A stretch of 64,000 nt of DNA from Mesoflavibacter profundi. GTDB lineage: Bacteria > Bacteroidota > Bacteroidia > Flavobacteriales > Flavobacteriaceae. Shown in pieces: positions 16,604-25,383 of the stretch (the stretch's first letter is position 1; each line of letters starts with the position of its first letter). The position numbers and the translations under genes are program-made. Under the pieces are notes generated by a model. That model was given only the letters and a program-made list of their open reading frames with translations. It did no database searches and had not been told where the DNA came from. Location: positions 2,076,800 through 2,140,799 of the forward strand of contig NZ_CP061703.1 in NCBI RefSeq assembly GCF_014764305.1. Reading direction: 5' to 3'.

Positions 16604-17468
16604 AATATTTCTAACCTTATTACTATTTAGCTTTTGTTTTTCGGCATTGGCACAATTAACAGATCTAGCACGATTAGAGTATTCTTTTATACCTAAAGGG
16701 AACTCAGAAGATCAATATACTAGACTAAGAGCATTACTTAATTTTCCGCTTAAAACAAGCGAAGATTGCTACTTAATTATTGGTGGAGAATATAACCGCA
16801 TTATTTTAAACTTAGAAGACAATTATCCATTTGATAAAGATCCTTTAAGAACTTTAAATATTATCGATTTTAATTTAGGATATACCTTTAAATTAAATCA
16901 AAATTGGCGTATTGGAGCAAAAATAACACCGCGAATAGCTTCAACATTAAATAACAAAATAACCCACGAAGATTTATTTTTAAATGGTGGCGTTTATGCA
17001 ATAAAAGATAGGACAGATGCAACAGATATAAAACGTCCTTATCGCTTAATTTTAGGCCTAACTTATAATACAACAACAGGATTGCCGTTTCCGCTTCCTT
17101 TTGTAAACTATTTTAGACAGGTTAATAAGAATTGGTCATTAAGTTTAGGAGTACCAAAATCTAACGTTACCTATTATTTTAACGATAAACACTCGATAGA
17201 AACATTTGTAGGATTAGATGGTTATTTTGCCCATTTACAAAAGCCAACCATGGTTTTAGGTAAGCAAGTAGATAATATATCTTTGTCAATTGCAGTAATT
17301 GGCATAGGATATGATTATAATTTTTCAAAACATTTAGTAGGTTACAGTTATATTGGTCATACATTTATGATGAATAATGTACTTAGAAATCAAGATAGAG
17401 AAGATGTATTTACTTTAGACGATACTAATACATTTTATTTAAGAACAGGAATAAAATTTAAAATATAA
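16584..17468 (+). CDS. DUF6268 family outer membrane beta-barrel protein
   Basis: 294 residues. I start at 16584 (MKKNQAKIFLTLLLFSF) rather than an upstream ATG at 16560 because this gives a normal signal peptide ending ALAQ; the start lies inside the end of the MscS gene. The rest is alternating beta strands with aromatic girdles (for example FRQVNKNWSLSLGVPKSN) and terminates in a strand ending RTGIKFKI. Family name from recalled similarity; role unknown. Its stop overlaps the start of the response regulator (TAATG). Confidence 0.72.
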   Translation: MKKNQAKIFLTLLLFSFCFSALAQLTDLARLEYSFIPKGNSEDQYTRLRALLNFPLKTSEDCYLIIGGEYNRIILNLEDNYPFDKDPLRTLNIIDFNLGYTFKLNQNWRIGAKITPRIASTLNNKITHEDLFLNGGVYAIKDRTDATDIKRPYRLILGLTYNTTTGLPFPLPFVNYFRQVNKNWSLSLGVPKSNVTYYFNDKHSIETFVGLDGYFAHLQKPTMVLGKQVDNISLSIAVIGIGYDYNFSKHLVGYSYIGHTFMMNNVLRNQDREDVFTLDDTNTFYLRTGIKFKI

Positions 17469-18631
17469 TGTCAAAAATACTAGTAATAGAAGACGAAGCA
17501 GCAATTAGAAGAGTATTAGTTAAAATACTTTCTGAAGAAAATGATACGTATGAAGTAGATGAAGCTGAAGATGGATTGGCAGGAATAGACAAAATAAAAA
17601 AAGACGATTACGATTTAATTCTGTGCGATATTAAAATGCCTAAAATGGATGGTGTTGAAGTCCTAGAAGCAGTAAAAAAAATAAAACCAGAAATACCAAT
17701 GGTAATGATTTCTGGTCATGGAGACTTAGATACCGCAGTAAATACCATGCGTTTAGGTGCTTTTGATTATATTTCAAAGCCGCCAGATTTAAACCGTTTA
17801 TTAAACACTGTTCGTAATGCATTAGACCGAAAAGAATTAGTTGTAGAAAACAAAATTCTTAAAAAGAAAGTCAGCAAAAAATACGAAATGATAGGAGATA
17901 GCGACGCTATATCACAAATCAAAGATATTATAGATAAAGTGGCGCCAACAGATGCAAGAGTATTAATTACAGGACCAAATGGAACAGGTAAAGAACTAGT
18001 TGCGCATTGGTTACACGAAAAAAGCGAACGAAGTAAAGGTCCAATGATTGAGGTTAATTGTGCTGCAATTCCTTCAGAATTAATAGAAAGCGAGTTATTT
18101 GGTCATGTTAAAGGAGCTTTTACAAGTGCAGCAAAAGATCGCGCAGGAAAATTTGAAGCTGCTAATGGTGGTACCATTTTTTTAGATGAAATAGGAGATA
18201 TGTCACTTTCTGCGCAAGCAAAAGTACTTCGTGCATTACAAGAAAGTCGCATACAGCGAGTAGGAAGCGATAAAGACATTAAAGTTAATGTTAGAGTAAT
18301 TGCAGCCACAAATAAAAATCTTAAAAAAGAAATTGAAGACGGTAAGTTTAGAGAAGATTTATATCATAGACTTGCAGTAATTTTAGTTAAAGTTCCTGCG
18401 TTAAACGATAGAAGAGAAGATATACCTTTATTAATAAGTCATTTTGCAAAAAAAATCTCTGAAGAACAAGGTACAGCAGAAAAAACATTCTCTGATAAAG
18501 CAGTAAAATTATTACAAGATTACGATTGGACAGGAAATATAAGAGAATTGCGAAATGTCGTAGAACGCTTATTAATTTTAGGAGAAAAAGAGGTAAGCGA
18601 AAAAGATGTCAAACTTTTTGCTAGTAAATAA
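17468..18631 (+). CDS. NtrC-type response regulator lacking a DNA-binding domain
   Basis: 387 residues: receiver domain 1-120 with phospho-acceptor D54 (LCDIKMP), sigma-54 AAA+ domain from about 140 to 385 with Walker A GPNGTGKE, VKGAFTSA at the GAFTGA loop position (Gly replaced by Ser), Walker B GTIFLDEIGD and arginine-finger region. The protein stops at RELRNVVERLLILGEKEVSEKDVKLFASK (motif RELRNVVER) with no Fis-type helix-turn-helix. It may activate sigma-54 polymerase from solution or work otherwise. No histidine kinase is adjacent. Translational coupling to DUF6268 gene by one-base overlap. Confidence 0.9.
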   Translation: MSKILVIEDEAAIRRVLVKILSEENDTYEVDEAEDGLAGIDKIKKDDYDLILCDIKMPKMDGVEVLEAVKKIKPEIPMVMISGHGDLDTAVNTMRLGAFDYISKPPDLNRLLNTVRNALDRKELVVENKILKKKVSKKYEMIGDSDAISQIKDIIDKVAPTDARVLITGPNGTGKELVAHWLHEKSERSKGPMIEVNCAAIPSELIESELFGHVKGAFTSAAKDRAGKFEAANGGTIFLDEIGDMSLSAQAKVLRALQESRIQRVGSDKDIKVNVRVIAATNKNLKKEIEDGKFREDLYHRLAVILVKVPALNDRREDIPLLISHFAKKISEEQGTAEKTFSDKAVKLLQDYDWTGNIRELRNVVERLLILGEKEVSEKDVKLFASK

Positions 18632-18663
18632 AAAAAAGCCTCTAAATATAGAGGCTTTTTTTA
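18629..18663. terminator. Bidirectional terminator
   Basis: Perfect stem AAAAAAAGCCTCTA with TAGAGGCTTTTTTT (four-base loop) between two converging genes; both stops touch it. Confidence 0.85.
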
Positions 18664-19866
18664 TAAACTAAATTTATATCCAACACCAGTTTGTATGTCT
18701 GGGTTATTATTTAAAGTAAGGTCTTGTTGTACATAAAAGTAAGTGGTATTTTTTTTACTAAAAGAATATATAAAACTCCAATAATTTATGTTTTTGTAAA
18801 GGTTTAAAGCACCTTGTCCCCAAGATTTAAAAGCATTTGGATGTCTAATAGGAATAATGTAATCAAGCTCTTCTTTTTTATTTAGGCTAGATTGTAAATA
18901 AAAATTTGCACCAAACGCATGTATAACGTCTTGTTTAGTTTTAAAACTATACTCTAAAGAAGATTCTAAATTTGCTATAAAAGCATTAGTGCCAAAATCC
19001 AAATTTGTAGATTTAAAATCAATTATATTTTTGCGTAAAACACCAACACTTAACCCAACGTTGATTTGACTACTTGTATTTAATTTATACAATTTAATAG
19101 CGTTGGTAGACAACCCTAAATCTAAAGCACTATTATATTTAGATAAATTTGCTCCAAGATGTGCACCAAAATTCACTTTAAAATTCTGAGATAATCTTTT
19201 AAATAATCCTGGATAATAGTAATAACTAGTTTTAATTCCAGTAGCAAAAAAATCACCATTATTAATCGTCATACTATTGGAGTTTCGATCTACGTAATTA
19301 ATAGTTGCTTTATTAAAACCGAAAACTTTCCTATCAAAAGGATCATTTCCTCCAGCTATATTTTCATGAAATTTCTCGATAAATTCATCACTAGTAAGAA
19401 TACTAAAAATAGATTTTCCGCTAGTTAAAAGGTGAGTTCTAAAATCGATAATAAGTTCATGTTTTTTAGCAAGATAAATATTAAAATTTAAGTTAAAACC
19501 TTTGGTAACACCATCGTTAGCAATGTAAAAGGAGTCTTTTTCAATGGTGTTTTCATCAAAAGCACGATGGGCTTGATCCCAATTGTAAGTTCTTACTCTT
19601 ACTCTGTCAGCTTCATTTTTAGGAATATAGACCAGTAACGGCGGACTCCATACATTTCCGCTTTTCAATCCAATAAAAACAGAAGATTTTTTTTGTGCAG
19701 TCATTTCAAAATGACCCTGAAGTCTAGATGTAAACACACCAAAACTATGTGTAGATAAAATGTCTGGTTTAGAAATATTAGTTTTATAAAAAGGCTGCAA
19801 TGTGTCCTGTTGTGCATTACAATACAGGAAACCAAAGCAAAAAATTAATAAATAGCGATAAAACAT
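18661..19866 (-). CDS. Outer membrane beta-barrel protein, unknown family
   Basis: 401 residues with a signal peptide (YLLIFCFGFLYCNAQQ) and a beta-rich pattern of alternating hydrophobic residues throughout, ending with TGVGYKFSL whose last residues resemble a barrel insertion strand. A conserved-looking stretch SGNVWSPPLLVYIPKN near residue 70 may identify a family, but I do not recognise it. It is likely a porin-like or structural outer membrane protein. It is transcribed alone, converging on the response regulator. Confidence 0.6.
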   Translation of the reverse strand: MFYRYLLIFCFGFLYCNAQQDTLQPFYKTNISKPDILSTHSFGVFTSRLQGHFEMTAQKKSSVFIGLKSGNVWSPPLLVYIPKNEADRVRVRTYNWDQAHRAFDENTIEKDSFYIANDGVTKGFNLNFNIYLAKKHELIIDFRTHLLTSGKSIFSILTSDEFIEKFHENIAGGNDPFDRKVFGFNKATINYVDRNSNSMTINNGDFFATGIKTSYYYYPGLFKRLSQNFKVNFGAHLGANLSKYNSALDLGLSTNAIKLYKLNTSSQINVGLSVGVLRKNIIDFKSTNLDFGTNAFIANLESSLEYSFKTKQDVIHAFGANFYLQSSLNKKEELDYIIPIRHPNAFKSWGQGALNLYKNINYWSFIYSFSKKNTTYFYVQQDLTLNNNPDIQTGVGYKFSL

Positions 19867-19933
19867 AGTTTGGTTTTAAATTGCAAACTACAAAATCTTC
19901 TGTATATTTAATATCCATAATAATTACTTTATA

Positions 19934-20812
19934 ATGAAATCCATAAATATAAGCGACCATAAAATAACTAATCAAATAACTTTAAAGCAGTTACCAACGT
20001 CTATAAATCTTGATGCAGATAGAGACCAAACCAAAAAAGCATTAAAAAAAGTTAGAAGAAAATTAGGAGAGCTACAGGACACCATGTATGCGCATGGTAA
20101 ATATTCTGTTTTAGTATGTTTACAAGGTATGGACACGTCTGGAAAAGACAGTTTAATTAGAGAAGTTTTTAAAGATTTTAACGCTAGAGGCGTAGAAGTA
20201 ATGAGTTTTAAAGTGCCTACAGAACTAGAATTAAAACATGATTATTTATGGAGACATTACTTGCATTTACCAGCAAGAGGAAAATTTGGTGTACATAATC
20301 GTACGCATTATGAAAATGTATTGGTAACTCGTGTGCATCCAGAATACATTTTAAATGAAAAACTTCCGTTTGTTAAGTCTATAGAAGATGTAGATGAAGC
20401 CTTTTGGGATAAGCGTTTTCAACAAATTAAAAATTTTGAAAAGCACTTAGCAGAAAATGGAACAATCATTTTTAAATTCTTTTTAAACTTATCTAAAGAA
20501 GAACAACGAAAAAGACTTTTAAGACGCTTAGAACTACAAGAAAAAAACTGGAAATTTTCGGCAGGAGATTTAAAAGAAAGAAAATTATGGGATAATTATA
20601 TGACTTGTTATGAAGATGCCATAAATCGAACAAGTACAGATCAAGCACCATGGTATAATATTCCAGCAGACGATAAACCAACAGCAAGATTAACCGTAGC
20701 AACTATTTTATACGAAACTTTAAAAACTTATACAGATATTAAAGAACCAGAATTAGATGCTATAACTAAAGAAAACCTACATCTTTATAAAGAACAACTA
20801 ACTAACGAGTAG
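19934..20812 (+). CDS. ppk2: Polyphosphate kinase 2 family protein
   Basis: 292 residues. Walker A GMDTSGKD (65-72), the HDYLWRHYLHLPARGKFGVHNR region (key parts HDYLWR and GVHNRTHYE), Walker B-like GTIIFKFFLNLSKEEQ and lid motif KRLLRRLE, then SAGDLKERKLWDNYMTCYEDA match PPK2 enzymes, most like the class III/PPK2 (ADP/AMP) proteins of about 300 residues. It transfers phosphate between polyphosphate and nucleotides in the cytosol. No PPK1 or PPX is nearby. A GC-rich repeat begins three bases after the stop. Confidence 0.9.
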   Translation: MKSINISDHKITNQITLKQLPTSINLDADRDQTKKALKKVRRKLGELQDTMYAHGKYSVLVCLQGMDTSGKDSLIREVFKDFNARGVEVMSFKVPTELELKHDYLWRHYLHLPARGKFGVHNRTHYENVLVTRVHPEYILNEKLPFVKSIEDVDEAFWDKRFQQIKNFEKHLAENGTIIFKFFLNLSKEEQRKRLLRRLELQEKNWKFSAGDLKERKLWDNYMTCYEDAINRTSTDQAPWYNIPADDKPTARLTVATILYETLKTYTDIKEPELDAITKENLHLYKEQLTNE

Positions 20813-20814
20813 TC

Positions 20815-20895
20815 TTTTTTGGGCGTTACCACAAGGGTCGCGCTTTCGCTACTCGCGCTCTACGAGGCGCTCAAACAAACCGTTCAATTACAAAG
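20815..20895. repeat. GC-rich interspersed-repeat-like segment
   Basis: Positions 20821-20880 contain 37 G or C of 60 (62 percent) in DNA that is otherwise near one-third GC. It opens with GGGCGTTACCACAAGGGTCG and includes CGCGCTTTCGC and TCAAACAAACCGTTCAAT. This wording resembles intergenic elements I have seen in other Bacteroidota genomes, always next to gene ends, but only one copy is in this window so the repeat status is inferred. Confidence 0.5.
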
Positions 20896-20950
20896 TAATC
20901 ACGATTTCTTTCAAAATAAAAATATATGAGTAATCGCTAACGCAACAATC

Positions 20951-22351
20951 ATGAAACAGCTTACAATAATCTTAGCACTACTACTATTTGCAAACGTCAA
21001 TGCGCAAACAGATCAAGAGGTATTAAAAACAATCTATACACAATCTTTAACTAACGGAAAAAGTTACCAATGGTTGGATTATTTATCAAATTCAATTGGA
21101 GGAAGATTATCAGGATCTGAAAATGCCGAAAAAGCTGTTCAGTACACTAAAGCAGAACTAGAAAAGTTAGGTTTAGATAAAGTATGGTTACAACCAGTTA
21201 TGGTACCAAAATGGGTAAGAGGCGACAAAGAAGAAGCGCATTTTGTTACTAATTCTGTAATTAATAAAGTAAACATTTGTGCACTTGGCGGATCAATAGC
21301 AACACCACAAAATGGATTAACAGCTAATGTAATTGAAGTTAAAAATTTTGAAGAATTAGAAACTCTTGGCGTAGATAAAATAAAAGGTAAAATAGTTTTT
21401 TATAACAGACCAATGCAAGCCGATTTAATTCAAACATTTATGGCTTATGGCGGTTGTGTAAACCAACGTTACGCTGGTGCAATGGAAGCAATAAAATACG
21501 GTGCTGTTGGTGTAATAGTCCGATCTATGAATTTACGTCAAGACGATTTACCACATACAGGAAGTATGTCTTATGGTGATATACCAAATAGTAAACATAT
21601 ACCGTCTGCTGCAATTAGTACAAATGATGCCGATAAGCTTTCTGAAGCCTTAAAAAACGATAGCGATTTACAATTCTATTTTAAACAAAACTGCGAGCAA
21701 TTTGATGATGTATTATCATATAATGTAATTGGAGAGATTACAGGAACAGAATTTCCAAATCAATTTATGGTTGTTGGCGGACATCTAGATTCTTGGGATT
21801 TAGGCGATGGATCGCATGACGATGGTGCAGGAGTAGTACAATCTATGGATGTTTTAAGATTATTAAAAAATAGTGGAATAAGACCAAAACACAGTATTAG
21901 AGTTGTATTATTTATGAATGAAGAAAATGGATTACGAGGCGGAAAAAAATATGCAGAAGACGCTAAACTTAAAAATGAAACTCATGTTTTTGCTTTAGAA
22001 AGTGATGCTGGTGGATTTACTCCTCGAGGATTTAGTTTTGATTGCAGCGATGCTAATTTTGAAAAAGTACTAAGCTGGAAGTCTTTATTCGAGCCATATT
22101 TAATTCATTATTTTGAAAAAGGTGGAAGCGGAGCAGATATTGGTCCGTTAAAAACAACAAGCAATGTTTTAGCTGGTTTAAGACCAGATTCTCAAAGGTA
22201 TTTTGATCATCATCATGCAGCTAACGATACGTTTGATGCTGTAAATAAACGCGAGTTGGAGTTAGGTGCAGCAACTATGACAAGTTTAATCTACTTATTT
22301 GATACTTATGGTATAGATAATATACCAGAAGTTAACCCAATTAAAGATTAA
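20951..22351 (+). CDS. Secreted M28 family zinc aminopeptidase/carboxypeptidase Q-like
   Basis: 466 residues with signal peptide (LLLFANVNAQ). An inserted PA-like domain lies at about 110-230; the catalytic domain has the M28 zinc ligands in order: GGHLDSWD, DGAGVV, MNEENG (Glu pair), ESDAGGF and the last His in HHHAANDTFD. It cleaves peptides outside the inner membrane. The ATG follows the GC-rich repeat by about 55 bases and the next gene begins two bases after the stop. Confidence 0.9.
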   Translation: MKQLTIILALLLFANVNAQTDQEVLKTIYTQSLTNGKSYQWLDYLSNSIGGRLSGSENAEKAVQYTKAELEKLGLDKVWLQPVMVPKWVRGDKEEAHFVTNSVINKVNICALGGSIATPQNGLTANVIEVKNFEELETLGVDKIKGKIVFYNRPMQADLIQTFMAYGGCVNQRYAGAMEAIKYGAVGVIVRSMNLRQDDLPHTGSMSYGDIPNSKHIPSAAISTNDADKLSEALKNDSDLQFYFKQNCEQFDDVLSYNVIGEITGTEFPNQFMVVGGHLDSWDLGDGSHDDGAGVVQSMDVLRLLKNSGIRPKHSIRVVLFMNEENGLRGGKKYAEDAKLKNETHVFALESDAGGFTPRGFSFDCSDANFEKVLSWKSLFEPYLIHYFEKGGSGADIGPLKTTSNVLAGLRPDSQRYFDHHHAANDTFDAVNKRELELGAATMTSLIYLFDTYGIDNIPEVNPIKD

Positions 22352-22353
22352 TT

Positions 22354-22728
22354 GTGCAAACTAAATTACATCAAATTCATCCTATTTTACCCGTAAAAAA
22401 CGTATTAGAAGCCTTAAAGTTTTACGTTAATAAATTAGGTTTCAGTATTGCATTTGCAGATGATGGCAAACAACCAACTTATGCAGGAATTAGACGTGAT
22501 GACATAGAAATTCACTTACAGTGGCACGATGCAAAAGAATGGGAAGTAGAAAAAAACAGACCAATGTTAAGAATTGTAACGCAACATGTTGAGGTTTTAT
22601 TTCAGGAATATAATTTTAAAAATGCGTTTAATAAAGATACTAAAGTGATACATACAGATTGGGGAACAAAAGAATTTGCTTTTTACGATTTAGATAAAAA
22701 TGGTCTAGTATTTTATCAAAATTTATAA
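22354..22728 (+). CDS. VOC superfamily (glyoxalase/bleomycin resistance-like) protein, GTG start
   Basis: 124 residues starting at a GTG two bases after the peptidase stop; no ATG is available. One vicinal-oxygen-chelate module duplicates the beta-alpha-beta-beta-beta pattern: IHPILPVKNVLEALKFYVNKLGF at the start (first lines HPILPVKNV) and FAFYDLDKNGLVFYQNL at the end, as in bleomycin-binding type proteins. Substrate unknown. The 3' end overlaps convergent lysA by six bases. Confidence 0.8.
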   Translation: MQTKLHQIHPILPVKNVLEALKFYVNKLGFSIAFADDGKQPTYAGIRRDDIEIHLQWHDAKEWEVEKNRPMLRIVTQHVEVLFQEYNFKNAFNKDTKVIHTDWGTKEFAFYDLDKNGLVFYQNL

Positions 22729-23928
22729 TGTAATTTCTATTTGATTGGTAATCAAATCTTCAAAAGTTTCTCTTTTTCTAATAAGGTGTGCTTTATCTTT
22801 ATATACTAATACTTCAGCAGGTCTATATCTAGAATTATAATTGCTAGACATAGAAAAACAGTATGCACCAGCATTTTTAAAAGTTAAAATATCACCTTCA
22901 TTAATTTCGTTAATTCGTCTATTATTAGCAAAAGTATCGGTTTCGCATATGTATCCAACTACACTGTAAAATCGTTCTTTACCTTTTGGATTAGAAAGAT
23001 TTTTAATCTCGTGTTTAGAGCCATAAAGCATAGGTCTAATTAAATGATTAAATCCGCTATCTATTTGAGCAAATACAGTAGATGTTGTTTGTTTAACAGC
23101 ATTTACTTTAACTAAAAATTGTCCTGATTCGCTAACCAAAAACTTACCAGGCTCAAAAGCTAAGGTAAGTTGTTTACCATAATATTTACAAAATTCATTA
23201 AATCTAGCACTTAGTTTTTCTCCCAATTCTTCAATATTAGTTTCTATATCACCACTACCGTAAGGAACTTTAAAACCTGATCCAAAATCTATAAATTCTA
23301 AATTTTTAAAATGTTTAGCAGTTTCAAATAAAATTTCGCTAGCATACAAAAATACATCGATGTCTAAAATATCACTTCCAGTATGCATATGTATACCATT
23401 AATATTCATTTTAGTATTTTCTACGATACGAAGTATGTGAGGTATTTGATGTATAGAAATACCAAATTTACTATCTATATGCCCAACTGAAATATTTGTA
23501 TTTCCGCCAGCCATAACATGTGGATTTATCCTAATACAAACCGGAGTTTTAGGGTGATTAGTTCCAAATTGTTCAAGGATAGATAAATTATCAATGTTAA
23601 TCTGTACACCAAGTTTTGCAGCAATTTCAATTTCTTCTAAAGAGACACCATTTGGTGTAAAAATTATCTGTTCTGGCTTAAATCCAGCTTTTAGACCAAG
23701 TTGCACTTCTTGGATAGATACAGTATCTAATCCTGCTCCAAGTTTTAACATCAACTTTAATACAGAAATATTTGATAATGCTTTTACCGCATAATTTACC
23801 TTAAGATGTTTTACTTTTTTAAACGCAGAAGTTAATCTTTTGTACTGCGTTTCTATTTTACTAGCATCATAAATATAAACAGGACTACCAAATTCTTTTG
23901 CAATATCTAAAAGTTGCTTGTTTTGCAT
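22723..23928 (-). CDS. lysA: Diaminopimelate decarboxylase
   Basis: 401 residues, alanine-racemase fold. The PLP lysine is K49 in NYAVKALSN; HMHTGSDILD, the glycine loop DFGSGFKVPYGSG, EPGKFLV and the C-terminal CETDTF and NAGAYCFSM (active-site Cys and Tyr regions) identify the family. It makes L-lysine from meso-diaminopimelate. dapD of the same pathway lies 40 kb away at the window end. It is transcribed from a -7 box 18 bases upstream. Confidence 0.94.
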   Translation of the reverse strand: MQNKQLLDIAKEFGSPVYIYDASKIETQYKRLTSAFKKVKHLKVNYAVKALSNISVLKLMLKLGAGLDTVSIQEVQLGLKAGFKPEQIIFTPNGVSLEEIEIAAKLGVQINIDNLSILEQFGTNHPKTPVCIRINPHVMAGGNTNISVGHIDSKFGISIHQIPHILRIVENTKMNINGIHMHTGSDILDIDVFLYASEILFETAKHFKNLEFIDFGSGFKVPYGSGDIETNIEELGEKLSARFNEFCKYYGKQLTLAFEPGKFLVSESGQFLVKVNAVKQTTSTVFAQIDSGFNHLIRPMLYGSKHEIKNLSNPKGKERFYSVVGYICETDTFANNRRINEINEGDILTFKNAGAYCFSMSSNYNSRYRPAEVLVYKDKAHLIRKRETFEDLITNQIEITL

Positions 23929-23945
23929 AACATTTAATTTTTAGC

Positions 23946-23953
23946 CAAAGGTA
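23946..23953 (-). promoter_or_regulatory. -7 box of lysA
   Basis: Minus strand TACCTTTG, full consensus, predicting a start of transcription about ten bases before the lysA ATG. Confidence 0.5.
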
Positions 23954-24098
23954 TTTTATTAAGCTAATAAAAAAAGGAATACTTTATAATATTACACATT
24001 TTACACATTTTGTTAATTATTTAACAATTTATAAAGTTTTAATAAAATTTCTCTACCATTTTAAGTAGTAAATATTAGGGTAAGTAAATGTGATTATT

Positions 24099-24106
24099 TA
24101 CTTTTG
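24099..24106 (+). promoter_or_regulatory. -7 box of sucC
   Basis: TACTTTTG, full match, 27 bases before the sucC ATG in a 205-base divergent spacer. The -33 region (TTAGGG) is a weak match. Confidence 0.45.
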
Positions 24107-24133
24107 TTGAACTAAAATTTTACTTTAAATAAG

Positions 24134-25327
24134 ATGAATTTACACGAATATCAAGGAAAAGAATTATTAAGCAGTTTTGGCGTACGTATCCAACGTGGTT
24201 TAGTTGCCCAAACAGCAGACGAAGCAGTTGAAAAAGCAAAACAATTAACTGAAGAAACTGGTACAGGTTGGCACGTTATTAAAGCACAAGTTCATGCAGG
24301 TGGACGTGGTAAAGGTGGCGGAGTAAAACTTGCTAAAAATTTAGACGAAGTTAAAGATATTGCTGGGCAAATTATAGGAATGGATCTTGTAACGCCTCAA
24401 ACTTCTGCCGAAGGTAAACGTGTACACCAAGTTTTAGTTGCAGAAGATGTATATTATCCTGGTGATTCTGAGCCTAATGAATTTTACATGTCTGTACTTT
24501 TAAATAGAGGTAATGGTCGTAACATGATTATGTACTCTACAGAAGGAGGAATGGATATTGAAGAAGTTGCAGAAAAAACACCTCATTTAATATTTACTGA
24601 AGAGATTGATCCTGCTACAGGAATTTTACCTTTTCAAGCGCGTCGTGTAGCATTTAATTTAGGTTTAAGTGGTACAGCGTTTAAAGAAATGACAAAATTT
24701 GTTACTGCATTATATACAGCATACGATAAGTCTGATGCTTCATTATTTGAAATTAATCCAGTATTAAAAACAAGTGATGATAAAATTATGGCTGTAGATG
24801 CAAAAGTAACTTTAGATGCAAATGCATTATACAGACACAAAGATTTAGCAGAATTACGTGACTTACGTGAAGAAAGCCCAATTGAAGTAGAAGCTGGACA
24901 ATTAGGATTAAATTATGTAGATCTTGATGGTAACGTTGGTTGTATGGTTAACGGTGCTGGATTAGCTATGGCGACTATGGATTTAATTAAGCAAGCAGGT
25001 GGAGAACCAGCTAACTTCTTAGATGTTGGTGGAACTGCAGATGCTGCTCGTGTAGAAGCTGCTTTTAGAATTATCTTAAAAGATCCTAACGTAAAAGCTA
25101 TATTAATTAATATTTTTGGTGGTATTGTACGTTGTGATCGTGTAGCGCAAGGTGTTGTAGATGCTTATAAAAATATGGGTGATGCAATTCAAGTACCAAT
25201 TATTGTAAGATTACAAGGTACAAATGCAGATATTGCTAAAGAATTAATTGACAATTCTGGATTAGATGTACTAAGTGCAACAGAGTTTCAAGAAGCTGCA
25301 GATAAAGTACAAGAAGTTTTATCTTAA
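24134..25327 (+). CDS. sucC: Succinyl-CoA synthetase (ADP-forming) beta subunit
   Basis: 397 residues. N-terminal ATP-grasp domain starting MNLHEYQGKELL, with KAQVHAGGRGKGGGVKLA (nucleotide loop) and the C-terminal flavodoxin-like domain with FLDVGGTADAARVEAAF, NIFGGIVRCD and GTNADIAKELI. It binds nucleotide and pairs with SucD to convert succinyl-CoA to succinate in the TCA cycle. sucD is not adjacent, which is common in Bacteroidota. Followed by a strong terminator. Confidence 0.96.
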   Translation: MNLHEYQGKELLSSFGVRIQRGLVAQTADEAVEKAKQLTEETGTGWHVIKAQVHAGGRGKGGGVKLAKNLDEVKDIAGQIIGMDLVTPQTSAEGKRVHQVLVAEDVYYPGDSEPNEFYMSVLLNRGNGRNMIMYSTEGGMDIEEVAEKTPHLIFTEEIDPATGILPFQARRVAFNLGLSGTAFKEMTKFVTALYTAYDKSDASLFEINPVLKTSDDKIMAVDAKVTLDANALYRHKDLAELRDLREESPIEVEAGQLGLNYVDLDGNVGCMVNGAGLAMATMDLIKQAGGEPANFLDVGGTADAARVEAAFRIILKDPNVKAILINIFGGIVRCDRVAQGVVDAYKNMGDAIQVPIIVRLQGTNADIAKELIDNSGLDVLSATEFQEAADKVQEVLS

Positions 25328-25348
25328 TACTTTAAATAGATATAAATT

Positions 25349-25383
25349 AAAAAAGAGCAACTATTTTAGTTGCTCTTTTTTTA
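25349..25383. terminator. Bidirectional terminator between sucC and cysH
   Basis: Stem AAAAAGAGCAACTA with TAGTTGCTCTTTTT, short loop, flanked by A- and T-runs; the cysH stop overlaps its right edge. Confidence 0.85.

Noticed and set aside
20821-20880. tRNA or rRNA fragment because of high GC
   Set aside because: No cloverleaf, no CCA end and no rRNA wording; better explained as an interspersed repeat.
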